Below, in pieces: positions 1 to 6,320 of a stretch of DNA of 6,431 nt (positions are counted from its first letter, which is position 1; each line of letters starts with the position of its first letter). A program made the translations under genes and the position numbers. Below the pieces are notes generated by a model that was given only the letters and a program-made list of their open reading frames with translations, was not told the origin of the DNA and searched no databases. This DNA is from Acidobacteriota bacterium (GTDB lineage Bacteria; Acidobacteriota; Terriglobia; UBA7540): NCBI GenBank assembly GCA_021828225.1, contig JAKASH010000181.1:1-6431 (forward strand), read 5' to 3'.

Positions 1-35
1 CGGTGCGCCGTAACGCGAGCACAGCACCCGCATCT

Positions 36-130
36 CGAGCGCTAAACGGTAGCGCTCGCGAGCGGGCAAGTCCTTATCACGCAATTGCAAAGCAACCATG
101 CCCGGCGGCGCTGCGGACAGCGCGGCTACA
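36..130. repeat. Diverged palindromic intergenic element upstream of argJ
   Basis: Two hairpins are visible. The first pairs 36-44 (CGAGCGCTA) with 50-58 (TAGCGCTCG), nine perfect base pairs around a five-base loop; it overlaps a 12-base perfect palindrome, CGCTCGCGAGCG, at 53-64. The second pairs 108-113 (GCGCTG) with 118-123 (CAGCGC) around the tetraloop CGGA. The stretch from GTAGC (49-53) to GCTAC (125-129) is bounded like the clearer repeats at 1420-1500 and 6196-6252, and the CCTT word at 72-75 recalls their linker. The match is loose, so membership of the same repeat family is an inference. Confidence 0.4.
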
Positions 131-148
131 GCCAACCGCATCAATTTC

Positions 149-157
149 TGCTAGACT
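149..157 (+). promoter_or_regulatory. Candidate extended -10 promoter for argJ
   Basis: TGCTAGACT reads as an extended -10 (TG, one base, then TAGACT at 152-157). It lies 43 bases before the argJ start codon. No convincing -35 hexamer is present at the usual distance, as expected for an extended -10 class promoter. Similar TGCTA-type boxes precede glmS and the gene at 6321, which raises confidence slightly. Confidence 0.4.
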
Positions 158-180
158 GGGCAACTCTAAAGTTCCATATG

Positions 181-188
181 GGAAGGAG
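181..188 (+). promoter_or_regulatory. Ribosome binding site of argJ
   Basis: GGAAGGAG is a strong Shine-Dalgarno match ending 12 bases before ATG at 201. It decides the start codon: the reading frame is open back to base 3, but the residues encoded before 201 do not resemble ArgJ and no comparable site precedes the earlier ATG. Confidence 0.75.
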
Positions 189-200
189 CAGAACCAAAAC

Positions 201-1418
201 ATGTCGAGTTGGAATGCCATTGAAGGAAGCCTGGCCACGCCGAAGGGCTTTCGAGGAGCTGCTGTTTCGTCCGGAATCAAGAAGGCCCAAGGTGCGCTGG
301 ACCTTGCGCTGATCGTGTGCGATGTACCCGGAGCAAGCGCCGCAGGAGTGTTTACGACCAACCGGGCGGCCGCCGCGCCGGTGCTCCTCTGCCGGGAAAA
401 TCTGAGGAAGAATCGCGGCCGCGCGCGCGCCATCATCGCCAACGCCGGCAACGCCAATGCCTGCACGGGCCGCGCGGGGCAGATAGTGGCCGAGCAGACG
501 GCCAAGGCCGTTGCCGAATTGCTCGGCTTGCAGCCGCACGAGGTTTTTGTCTCCTCCACAGGCGTGATCGGAACGCCGCTGAATGTGGATCTGATTCTGA
601 AGCAGCTTCCAGTGCTGAAAGAAAAGCTTTCCGCGGAAAATGCTCCCGACGCTGCGCGGGCCATGATGACGACGGACAGTTTCCCCAAGTCCATCGTGCT
701 GCAGTCAAAGATCGGCGGAAAGACCGTCACCCTGGCCGGAGTGGCCAAAGGCGCCGGGATGATTCATCCGCACATGGCCACCATGCTGTCCTACATCACC
801 ACGGATGCCGCCGTGCAACCCGCCGCGCTCCAGAAAATGCTGCGTGCCGCCATCGATGTCTCCTTTAATCGCATCACCGTGGACGGGGACACTTCCACCA
901 ATGACAGCGTTATTGCGCTGGCCAGCGGGCTGTCCGGAGCAGCCATCCGTCCCGGAACGCCTGACGCGAAAAAGTTTCAGCAGGGGCTTACGGAAGCCTG
1001 CCAGGCTCTCGCCAAGATGATTGTCAAGGACGGCGAAGGCGCCAGCAAAATCGCTCGGATCGAAGTGCGCGGCGCTCGAAGCGCTTCCGATGCCGAACGC
1101 GTGGCCCGCGCGGTGGCCAATTCGCCGCTGGTCAAGACCGCGCTTTGCGGAAGCGATCCCAACTGGGGCCGGATCGTCTGCGCCGCAGGCTATTCCGGGG
1201 CGGCCATCGACGCAACGAAAGTGGATGTTCGCGTTAACGGCCTGTATCTATGCCGCCGCGGCGTCCACGCCGGCTTTGACGAAGCAGCCGCCATCAAGGA
1301 ACTCAGTAACAACGAAATGACCATTCGCCTGGACCTTCACCAGGGTAAGGCCGACGCCTGGGTGTGGACTTGCGACTTTACGCACGAATACATTCGCATC
1401 AACGCCACCCGATCGTAG
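201..1418 (+). CDS. argJ: Arginine biosynthesis protein ArgJ (glutamate N-acetyltransferase / amino-acid N-acetyltransferase)
   Basis: This 405-residue cytoplasmic enzyme transfers the acetyl group of N-acetylornithine to glutamate, giving ornithine and N-acetylglutamate in the cyclic arginine pathway. Many members also make N-acetylglutamate from acetyl-CoA; sequence alone does not settle that here. The family self-cleaves into alpha and beta chains before a Thr nucleophile. Here the motif KGAGMIHPHMATML places the cut between Ala193 and Thr194. Other family marks are the oxyanion-hole Thr120-Gly121 in VSSTGVIG, DGDTSTNDS (228-236), KDGEG (276-280), SDPNWGR (318-324) and the end EYIRINATRS. 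Length is normal for ArgJ. The usual aromatic residue between the substrate-binding Asn and the C-terminus is absent (N401-A-T-R-S405). The start at 201 is set by a strong ribosome binding site and the onset of homology. The gene appears monocistronic, followed by a repeat and the glmS promoter. Confidence 0.96.
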   Translation: MSSWNAIEGSLATPKGFRGAAVSSGIKKAQGALDLALIVCDVPGASAAGVFTTNRAAAAPVLLCRENLRKNRGRARAIIANAGNANACTGRAGQIVAEQTAKAVAELLGLQPHEVFVSSTGVIGTPLNVDLILKQLPVLKEKLSAENAPDAARAMMTTDSFPKSIVLQSKIGGKTVTLAGVAKGAGMIHPHMATMLSYITTDAAVQPAALQKMLRAAIDVSFNRITVDGDTSTNDSVIALASGLSGAAIRPGTPDAKKFQQGLTEACQALAKMIVKDGEGASKIARIEVRGARSASDAERVARAVANSPLVKTALCGSDPNWGRIVCAAGYSGAAIDATKVDVRVNGLYLCRRGVHAGFDEAAAIKELSNNEMTIRLDLHQGKADAWVWTCDFTHEYIRINATRS

Positions 1419-1419
1419 T

Positions 1420-1500
1420 GGTAGCCGCGACACTGTCTTCTGTGTCGCGGGCCCTTGGCTTTGAAGAACCCGCGACGGAAAATGCACCGTCGCGGCTACC
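1420..1500. repeat. Double-hairpin intergenic repeat (copy A) between argJ and glmS
   Basis: The element is bounded by a perfect 12-base inverted repeat, GGTAGCCGCGAC (1420-1431) and GTCGCGGCTACC (1489-1500). Inside are two further perfect nine-base-pair hairpins, each with an eight-base loop: 1425-1433 with 1442-1450, and 1470-1478 with 1487-1495. The words CCGCGAC and GTCGCGG each occur twice, so the outer arms and the inner arms can pair in mutually exclusive ways. It begins two bases after the argJ stop codon and could protect or end the argJ message, but no T-run follows, so it is not a classic intrinsic terminator. Its first hairpin is nearly identical to that at 6115-6144. Confidence 0.85.
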
Positions 1501-1564
1501 CGTTGCAATTGCTGGCAACCATGCGTATCCGGAACCTCCCGTCCGGAAACATCGTGGGTGATTC

Positions 1565-1573
1565 TGCTATAAT
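1565..1573 (+). promoter_or_regulatory. Extended -10 promoter for glmS
   Basis: TGCTATAAT contains a perfect TATAAT hexamer (1568-1573) with the extended TG one base upstream. No clear -35 is seen 16-18 bases upstream. A start site near 1580 would give a leader of roughly 90 bases before the glmS ATG. This is the best promoter match in the window. Confidence 0.6.
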
Positions 1574-1589
1574 GCAGGCTTAGAAAAGC

Positions 1590-1664
1590 GAACACCACAG
1601 GCGTAGCCTGCAGCGGACAGAAGGTGTTTCCGGCAAGCCGGCAAGTGCGCTCAGCCGAGAACTT
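1590..1664 (+). promoter_or_regulatory. Foldable 5' leader of glmS (possible cis-regulatory RNA)
   Basis: Between the promoter and the ATG lie consecutive inverted repeats. AACACC (1591-1596) pairs with GGTGTT (1623-1628) and encloses a hairpin CAGGC (1598-1602) / GCCTG (1606-1610). A second hairpin pairs CCGGC (1630-1634) with GCCGG (1637-1641). A weak third one pairs AAGT (1643-1646) with ACTT (1661-1664), and CTC (1650-1652) with GAG (1657-1659); this last GAG is the only purine-rich candidate for a ribosome binding site. The conserved core of the glmS ribozyme is not recognisable. Regulation is an inference; only the complementarity is observed. Confidence 0.4.
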
Positions 1665-1670
1665 CAATCC

Positions 1671-3545
1671 ATGTCAGGAATTATCGGTTACATCGGCAAC
1701 AAACGCGTGGTCCCCGTGCTGCTTGAGGGCCTCCAGCGTCTCCAGTACCGCGGCTATGACTCGGCCGGCCTGGCGGTGATGAAGGACGGCATTCTGACCA
1801 TTCGCCGCGCCACGGGCAAGCTCCGCAACCTGGAAGAAGTGATCCGGCTCAACCCCCTGGACGGCACCTACGGCATCGGCCACACGCGCTGGGCCACGCA
1901 CGGAGCGCCCACCGAGGAAAATGCCCATCCTCACCGCGACTGTCACGGCACAGTCGTAGTGGTCCACAACGGCATCATCGAAAACTACCTGGAATTGAAA
2001 GCCGAGCTGGTGGAAGACGGGCACACCTTCACCACCGAAACGGACACCGAGGTGATCGCGCACCTGATTGAGAAATACCTGGACACGCCGATGTGGCCGT
2101 CGGACAGGGTATCGCTGGACGATGCCGTGCGCGCAGCGGTGCAACGGCTGAAGGGTGTTTTCGCACTGGCGATTATGTCCACAAGGGATTTGAACAAGAT
2201 CATTGCGGTGCGCCAGGGTCCGCCGGCCGTGATCGGGCTCGGCAAGAATGAATATATGGTTGCCAGCGACGTGCCGGCCATCCTCTATCACACACGCGAC
2301 ATCTTCTTTCTTGCCGACGGCGACATCGCGGTGCTCACGCCCAACGGCGTGAAGCTGATGGACTTCCAGGGCCAGCCGGTAACCCGGCGCGTCCACCACA
2401 TAAGCTGGGACCCCATTCTGGCGGAAAAAGGCGGTTTCAAGCACTTCACCTTGAAAGAGATTTACGAGCAGCCGCGCGCCGTCCGCGACACGGCGCTGGG
2501 TCGGATTTCTCCGGAAACGGGCCAGATCTTTCTGGACGAGATGGAGATCACCGAAGACGAGTTCTGCTCATTTCAGGATATTGAGATTGTCGCCGCCGGC
2601 ACCTCGCGGCACGCCGCGCTGGCGGGGAAGATCATGATCGAGCGCATGGCGCGCGTGCCCGTTGAAGTGGACTACGCCTCCGAGTTCCGCTACCGCGACC
2701 CGCTGGTCGATTCGCGCACGCTCACCGTGCTCATCACGCAGTCGGGCGAGACGGCAGACACGGTCGCGGGACAGCGTGAGGCCCAGGCCAAGGGCTCCAA
2801 GACCCTGGCCATCTGCAACGTGCTCGGCAGCATGGTGCCGCGCGAGGCCAACGGAAGCATCTATACGCACGCGGGGCCGGAAATCGGCGTGGGTTCCACC
2901 AAGACGTTTACCTCACAGCTCATCGCGCTCTACCTGTTTGCGGTTTACCTGGGCCAGGTGCGTGGCCTCTTGCCTCCCGCCGAGTCCAAGGAACTTCTCG
3001 GTTCGCTGGCCATGCTCCCGCGCCAGCTTGAATCCGTCCTGCAAAAAGATGAAGAGTATGAGGAACTGGCCCGCCACTTCGATCGCGCTTCCGACTTTCT
3101 CTTTCTTGGCCGGGGCGTCCACTTCCCGGTGGCGCTCGAGGGCGCGCTCAAGATGAAGAAGGTCTCTTACATCCACGGGGAAGCCTACCCGGCGGGCGAA
3201 TTGAAACACGGCCCCATCGCCCTGATCACCGAGGGCCTGCCCGTGGTGGTGATTGCCACCTGCGACAGTAAATCCACGGACTCCAAGCTTCGCTACGAGC
3301 GAACGATTTCAAACATCAAGGAAGCCAAAGCTCGCGGAGCCGTGATTCTCGCCCTGGTGACGGAAGGCGACCGGGAAGTGCACGACATGGCAGACCACCT
3401 GATCACCCTTCCCCAGAACAACGAGTGGCTTTCCGCAGTGCTTGAGGTTGTACCCTTGCAGTTGCTGGCTTATCATATTGCCGTCTTGCGCGGGTGTGAC
3501 GTTGACCAGCCCAGAAACCTGGCGAAATCGGTGACCGTGGAATAA
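1671..3545 (+). CDS. glmS: GlmS-type glutamine-fructose-6-phosphate aminotransferase, with substituted catalytic residues
   Basis: This 624-residue cytoplasmic protein has the full layout of GlmS, which makes glucosamine-6-phosphate from fructose-6-phosphate and glutamine for cell-wall precursors. An N-terminal Ntn glutaminase domain (about 1-225) keeps GHTRWATHG (70-78), HNGIIEN with Asn100-Gly101, and TDTEVIAH with Asp125. Two SIS sugar-isomerase domains follow, with QSGETADT (357-364), ELKHGP with His513 (E. coli His504), Lys494 (Lys485) and the tail NLAKSVTVE with Lys619 (Lys603). Two key residues differ. The nucleophile Cys next to the initiator Met is Ser2 (codon TCA), and Lys497 replaces the isomerase base Glu488. 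Ala309 (Cys300), Thr356 (Ser347) and GVGSTKTF (usually GVASTKAF) also deviate. The start is fixed by alignment, as MSGIIGYIG matches MCGIVGYIG. There is no strong ribosome binding site. Family assignment is certain; normal enzyme activity is not. It may be a divergent paralogue, an ammonia-using form, or affected by sequence error. Confidence 0.93.
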   Translation: MSGIIGYIGNKRVVPVLLEGLQRLQYRGYDSAGLAVMKDGILTIRRATGKLRNLEEVIRLNPLDGTYGIGHTRWATHGAPTEENAHPHRDCHGTVVVVHNGIIENYLELKAELVEDGHTFTTETDTEVIAHLIEKYLDTPMWPSDRVSLDDAVRAAVQRLKGVFALAIMSTRDLNKIIAVRQGPPAVIGLGKNEYMVASDVPAILYHTRDIFFLADGDIAVLTPNGVKLMDFQGQPVTRRVHHISWDPILAEKGGFKHFTLKEIYEQPRAVRDTALGRISPETGQIFLDEMEITEDEFCSFQDIEIVAAGTSRHAALAGKIMIERMARVPVEVDYASEFRYRDPLVDSRTLTVLITQSGETADTVAGQREAQAKGSKTLAICNVLGSMVPREANGSIYTHAGPEIGVGSTKTFTSQLIALYLFAVYLGQVRGLLPPAESKELLGSLAMLPRQLESVLQKDEEYEELARHFDRASDFLFLGRGVHFPVALEGALKMKKVSYIHGEAYPAGELKHGPIALITEGLPVVVIATCDSKSTDSKLRYERTISNIKEAKARGAVILALVTEGDREVHDMADHLITLPQNNEWLSAVLEVVPLQLLAYHIAVLRGCDVDQPRNLAKSVTVE

Positions 3546-3620
3546 AATAGTACGCCCTCAAGCGACAAGAGCAGTAAGCAAATCCTAATCTCCTGCCTGA
3601 GGCATAAACGGGCGCGGCTG
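3546..3620. other. Short glmS to outer-membrane gene spacer
   Basis: The 75 bases hold no hairpin with a T-run, no good promoter and none of the GTAGC-bounded repeats present in the other intergenic spaces. The nearest Shine-Dalgarno-like word, TGAGG at 3598-3602, is 18 bases before the ATG, too far to be convincing. Absence of a terminator leaves read-through from glmS possible. Confidence 0.5.
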
Positions 3621-6074
3621 ATGATGCACCTAAAACGATCCCTCAATTTCCTTCAGCCCCGCCGGGCCGCTTCTTTCGGCGCTTTCACGAGACGTCCAAC
3701 AGTTCGTGCCTTGTTGCGGAGGGTCGTTCGGCTTGGACTGGCGCCGGGGCTGGCCGTTGGGCTTGTTAGTGGAACGGCCTTGGCCCGCTCGACCACCTCG
3801 TTGTCAGGCGTCAATGCGGTTCGCCCGACCATAACCATCCGGCGGGTGAGCCCCGCACCCAGGCTTTCCGATTTTCTGGGGATGAAGCCGGACGCCGCGA
3901 TGGCAGGCAAGCTTCTCAAGATCGATGGATTCATCCAGCGAACACCGCGAGACGGAGGTCCCCCCAACCAGCGAACGGTCGCCTATCTTGGCTACGACAG
4001 CAATTACCTCTACGTGATTTTCGTCGCCTTCGACAACCAGCCCAACAAAGTCCGCGCCCGCATGACGGTGCGCGACCATCTGTCCGGCGATGAGCGGCTC
4101 GACCTGTTCCTGGACACCTTTCACGATCATCGCCACGCCTACGTCTTCACCGTCAACCCCTTCGGGCTGCAGCAGGACGGAAGCTTTGATGAAAGCGCAA
4201 ATCCGAACTACGACAGCTCCTTCGATACGGTCTGGAAATCGAAGGGAGAACGAACCAAGCGCGGGTTTGTCGTCTGGGAAGCAATCCCGTTCAAAAGCCT
4301 TCGCTTTCCGGCCACCCCCAAACAGACCTGGGGAATCCTCTTCATCCGCTGGATTCCCCGCAACAACGGGTCGGACGCCTGGCCGCGCGTCTCAACCAGC
4401 ATCGAAGGGCGGCTGAGCCAGGAAGCCACGCTGAAGGGCCTGGAGTCCATCTCCCGCGGGCACAACGTGCAGTTTATTCCCTACGCCTATGAGCGCTCCT
4501 ACCGCGCACTCGACACAAGTGACCCCAACAATCCTCACTTCACTTCCAACCGGTTCGATCCTCGCGCCGGGATCGACGCCAAGGCCGTCCTGAAAGACAG
4601 CCTGGTGCTTGACGCCACGCTGAACCCCGACTTCAGCCAGGTGGAATCCGACCAGCCGCAGGTGACCGTCAACCAGCGGTTCGCCGTCTACTATCCGGAG
4701 AAGCGGCCGTTTTTCCTGGAGAACGCGAACTTCTTTCAAACCCCCTTCGACCTGTTTTTTTCTCGAAACATCGCCGATCCCGAATACGGAGTCCGGCTGA
4801 CCGGCAAGGTGGGACATTACGCCATCGGGGCCCTGGCCGCGGATGACCGGTCGCCGGGGGAAGCCATCCCGCCGAACGATCCGCTCGCGGGCAAGAAAGC
4901 GAATTTCACCGTGCTCAGGGTCAGCCGCGATCTGTTCAAGCAGTCATCGATCGGCATGATATACACTGACCGTGAGTTCGCAGGAACTTATAACCGCGTG
5001 GGCGGAATCGATGGCCGCTTCAAATTCTCTCCCAACTGGGCCATGGACTGGCAGGGGGTCACAAGCGCAACCACCCAGCTCGGAAGCCCGCGGCTCGCCG
5101 GCCCTGCCTACAAATTGCACTTGCAGCGCACGGGCCTGCAGTTTTACTACAACCTCGACTATGAGGACCTCAGCCCGGGTTTCGATACCGAAACCGGATT
5201 CCTCGGCAACAATTACGTGGACCAGTTCGTGCCTTACACGCGCCAGATTCCCCGGCCGGCGGTGCGCCCCGACTTTCGAAGCCTCGGCCAGTTTATTACT
5301 TACCGCTTCCGGCCGATGGGCAAAGCCCTGCTCACCTGGGGGCCTACTCTCTACGTGGATCCGGTGTGGGACCATAAGGGCAACCAGCTTGACCAATATT
5401 ACGATACCGGGTTGAGCTTTGAGCTGACCGGCCAGACTTACCTCGAACTCTACCAGTCGGGCGACCACGAAATGTTGCGGCCCCAGGATTTTCCCGGCCT
5501 GCCTTCCAACCAGGTTTACGTTCATCAGCACAAAGGGATTTACTTAGGCAGCCAGTATTTCGCGCCCTTCACCTTCGCTGCAACCTATGAATGGGGCACG
5601 GACGTAAATTTTGAGCCGGCCGCCGGGCAGATCCCTACGCTGGCCGGCCTGAACCACGCCCAGGTGCTGATGACCATTCGACCGCTGACCAAACTGGAGG
5701 TGGACAATACTTACATCCTGGAGCGGCTCACCAGCCGTTTGGACGGCGCGAACATTTTTACCAATCACATCATCCGCTCACAATGGAACTGGCAATTCAA
5801 CCGGCGTTGGGGAGTCCGAACGATTTTCCAATACAATGCGGTCCTGCCCAACTCGCAGTTCTCGTCCCTCGATCGCGTCAAGGAATTCAACGCCGATTTC
5901 CTGATCACTTACCTGGTCAATCCCTGGACGGCGCTCTATATCGGCTACAATAGCGACCAGCAGAATCTCAACCTGATTCCCACTGCGACCGGCACACAAC
6001 TGATTCGCACCAACCAGTTCCTGAACGATGGGCGGCAGTTCTTTGTGAAGTACTCCTACTTCTTCGGGTTCTGA
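3621..6074 (+). CDS. CBM9-like/DUF5916 predicted outer-membrane beta-barrel protein
   Basis: This 817-residue exported protein has no known biochemical function. An unusually long basic n-region (ten Arg/Lys before residue 38) precedes a hydrophobic stretch (38-49) and a likely signal-peptidase site, ALA at 53-55. After the conserved RLSDFLGM (81-88) comes a carbohydrate-binding-module-9-like domain (about 100-270) with VAYLGYD, LFLDTFHDHRHAYVFTVNP and WGILFIRWIPR (Trp237). The DUF5916 signatures follow: LNPDFSQVESD (334-344), PEKRPFFLEN (359-368) and FFSRNIADPEYG (379-390). The rest is rich in alternating aromatic and polar residues typical of beta strands, and it ends in a terminal Phe (KYSYFFGF), the outer-membrane assembly signal. 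A role in surface glycan or substrate handling is an inference from the CBM9-like domain. There is no TonB box or plug. The start is uncertain: ATG at 3621 or 3624 with a weak ribosome binding site, or TTG at 3711. Confidence 0.88.
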   Translation: MMHLKRSLNFLQPRRAASFGAFTRRPTVRALLRRVVRLGLAPGLAVGLVSGTALARSTTSLSGVNAVRPTITIRRVSPAPRLSDFLGMKPDAAMAGKLLKIDGFIQRTPRDGGPPNQRTVAYLGYDSNYLYVIFVAFDNQPNKVRARMTVRDHLSGDERLDLFLDTFHDHRHAYVFTVNPFGLQQDGSFDESANPNYDSSFDTVWKSKGERTKRGFVVWEAIPFKSLRFPATPKQTWGILFIRWIPRNNGSDAWPRVSTSIEGRLSQEATLKGLESISRGHNVQFIPYAYERSYRALDTSDPNNPHFTSNRFDPRAGIDAKAVLKDSLVLDATLNPDFSQVESDQPQVTVNQRFAVYYPEKRPFFLENANFFQTPFDLFFSRNIADPEYGVRLTGKVGHYAIGALAADDRSPGEAIPPNDPLAGKKANFTVLRVSRDLFKQSSIGMIYTDREFAGTYNRVGGIDGRFKFSPNWAMDWQGVTSATTQLGSPRLAGPAYKLHLQRTGLQFYYNLDYEDLSPGFDTETGFLGNNYVDQFVPYTRQIPRPAVRPDFRSLGQFITYRFRPMGKALLTWGPTLYVDPVWDHKGNQLDQYYDTGLSFELTGQTYLELYQSGDHEMLRPQDFPGLPSNQVYVHQHKGIYLGSQYFAPFTFAATYEWGTDVNFEPAAGQIPTLAGLNHAQVLMTIRPLTKLEVDNTYILERLTSRLDGANIFTNHIIRSQWNWQFNRRWGVRTIFQYNAVLPNSQFSSLDRVKEFNADFLITYLVNPWTALYIGYNSDQQNLNLIPTATGTQLIRTNQFLNDGRQFFVKYSYFFGF

Positions 6075-6111
6075 CTTCCGTGGAGACGTGTGCGAATCAG
6101 CAAAGGGAGTC

Positions 6112-6189
6112 GGTACCCGCGACACTGTCCGGTGTGTCGCGGGTCCTTGAAGAAGAGTACGCGGCACAGACATCAGTGCCGTGGCTAAC
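6112..6189. repeat. Double-hairpin intergenic repeat (copy B) after the outer-membrane gene
   Basis: The first hairpin pairs ACCCGCGACAC (6115-6125) with GTGTCGCGGGT (6134-6144), eleven perfect base pairs with an eight-base loop. Its 27 bases from CCGCGAC onward match copy A (1425-1451) except for the three central loop bases. The linker shares CCTTG and GAAGAA with copy A. The second hairpin pairs 6160-6167 with 6176-6183 (one G-T pair), again with an eight-base loop, though its sequence differs from copy A. The architecture is therefore better conserved than the sequence of the second arm. Confidence 0.8.
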
Positions 6190-6195
6190 GAAACT

Positions 6196-6252
6196 CTGTA
6201 GCGGCGCTGTCCTCAGCGCCGAAATACGCCGGTGGGGACACCGGCGCTACAG
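6196..6252. repeat. Compact double-hairpin repeat (copy C) bounded by CTGTAGCG/CGCTACAG
   Basis: Outer arms CTGTAGCG (6196-6203) and CGCTACAG (6245-6252) are perfect inverted repeats. Inside are two perfect eight-base-pair hairpins with four-base loops: CGGCGCTG (6202-6209) with CAGCGCCG (6214-6221), and CGCCGGTG (6227-6234) with CACCGGCG (6239-6246). It lies seven bases after copy B and has the same plan of a GTAGC/GCTAC frame around two hairpins, with shorter loops and different stem sequences. No T-run follows. Confidence 0.75.
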
Positions 6253-6286
6253 CTATAGCGCTCGTCCCCTGCGGTGCCTGACGAAC

Positions 6287-6295
6287 TGCTACAAT
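6287..6295 (+). promoter_or_regulatory. Candidate extended -10 promoter for the gene at 6321
   Basis: TGCTACAAT gives an extended TG followed by TACAAT (6290-6295), one base from TATAAT. It sits 25 bases before the start codon at 6321, and a transcript starting near 6302 would still include the ribosome binding site. No clear -35 is visible. Confidence 0.45.
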
Positions 6296-6305
6296 TGATA
6301 GAAGC

Positions 6306-6310
6306 AGGAG
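6306..6310 (+). promoter_or_regulatory. Ribosome binding site of the gene at 6321
   Basis: AGGAG ends ten bases before ATG at 6321, within the usual spacing range. It supports this ATG as the start. Confidence 0.65.
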
Positions 6311-6320
6311 CAAGCACGTT

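Noticed and set aside
3..200. N-terminal extension of ArgJ in the open frame upstream of 201
   Set aside because: The extension has low-complexity composition unlike ArgJ, overlaps hairpins and a promoter-like box, and the strong ribosome binding site at 181-188 fits ATG 201.
1420..1500. Rho-independent terminator for argJ
   Set aside because: The hairpins are strong but none is followed by a T-run.
1590..1670. glmS ribozyme
   Set aside because: The conserved cleavage-site and core segments of that ribozyme are not recognisable and the leader is shorter than the usual ribozyme plus spacer.
1674..2444. Long minus-strand open frame opposite glmS
   Set aside because: It is the shadow of a high-G+C gene; its translation resembles no protein family, whereas the + strand carries clear GlmS motifs.
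3621..6074. TonB-dependent receptor
   Set aside because: Although a terminal-Phe barrel is likely, no TonB box or plug domain is seen; the CBM9-like and DUF5916 signatures explain the sequence better.
6112..6252. CRISPR array
   Set aside because: There are only two dissimilar palindromic units, with no regular spacer length and no adjacent cas genes.
6080..6298. 72-codon open frame after the outer-membrane gene
   Set aside because: It consists almost wholly of the palindromic repeats, has no ribosome binding site and resembles no family.
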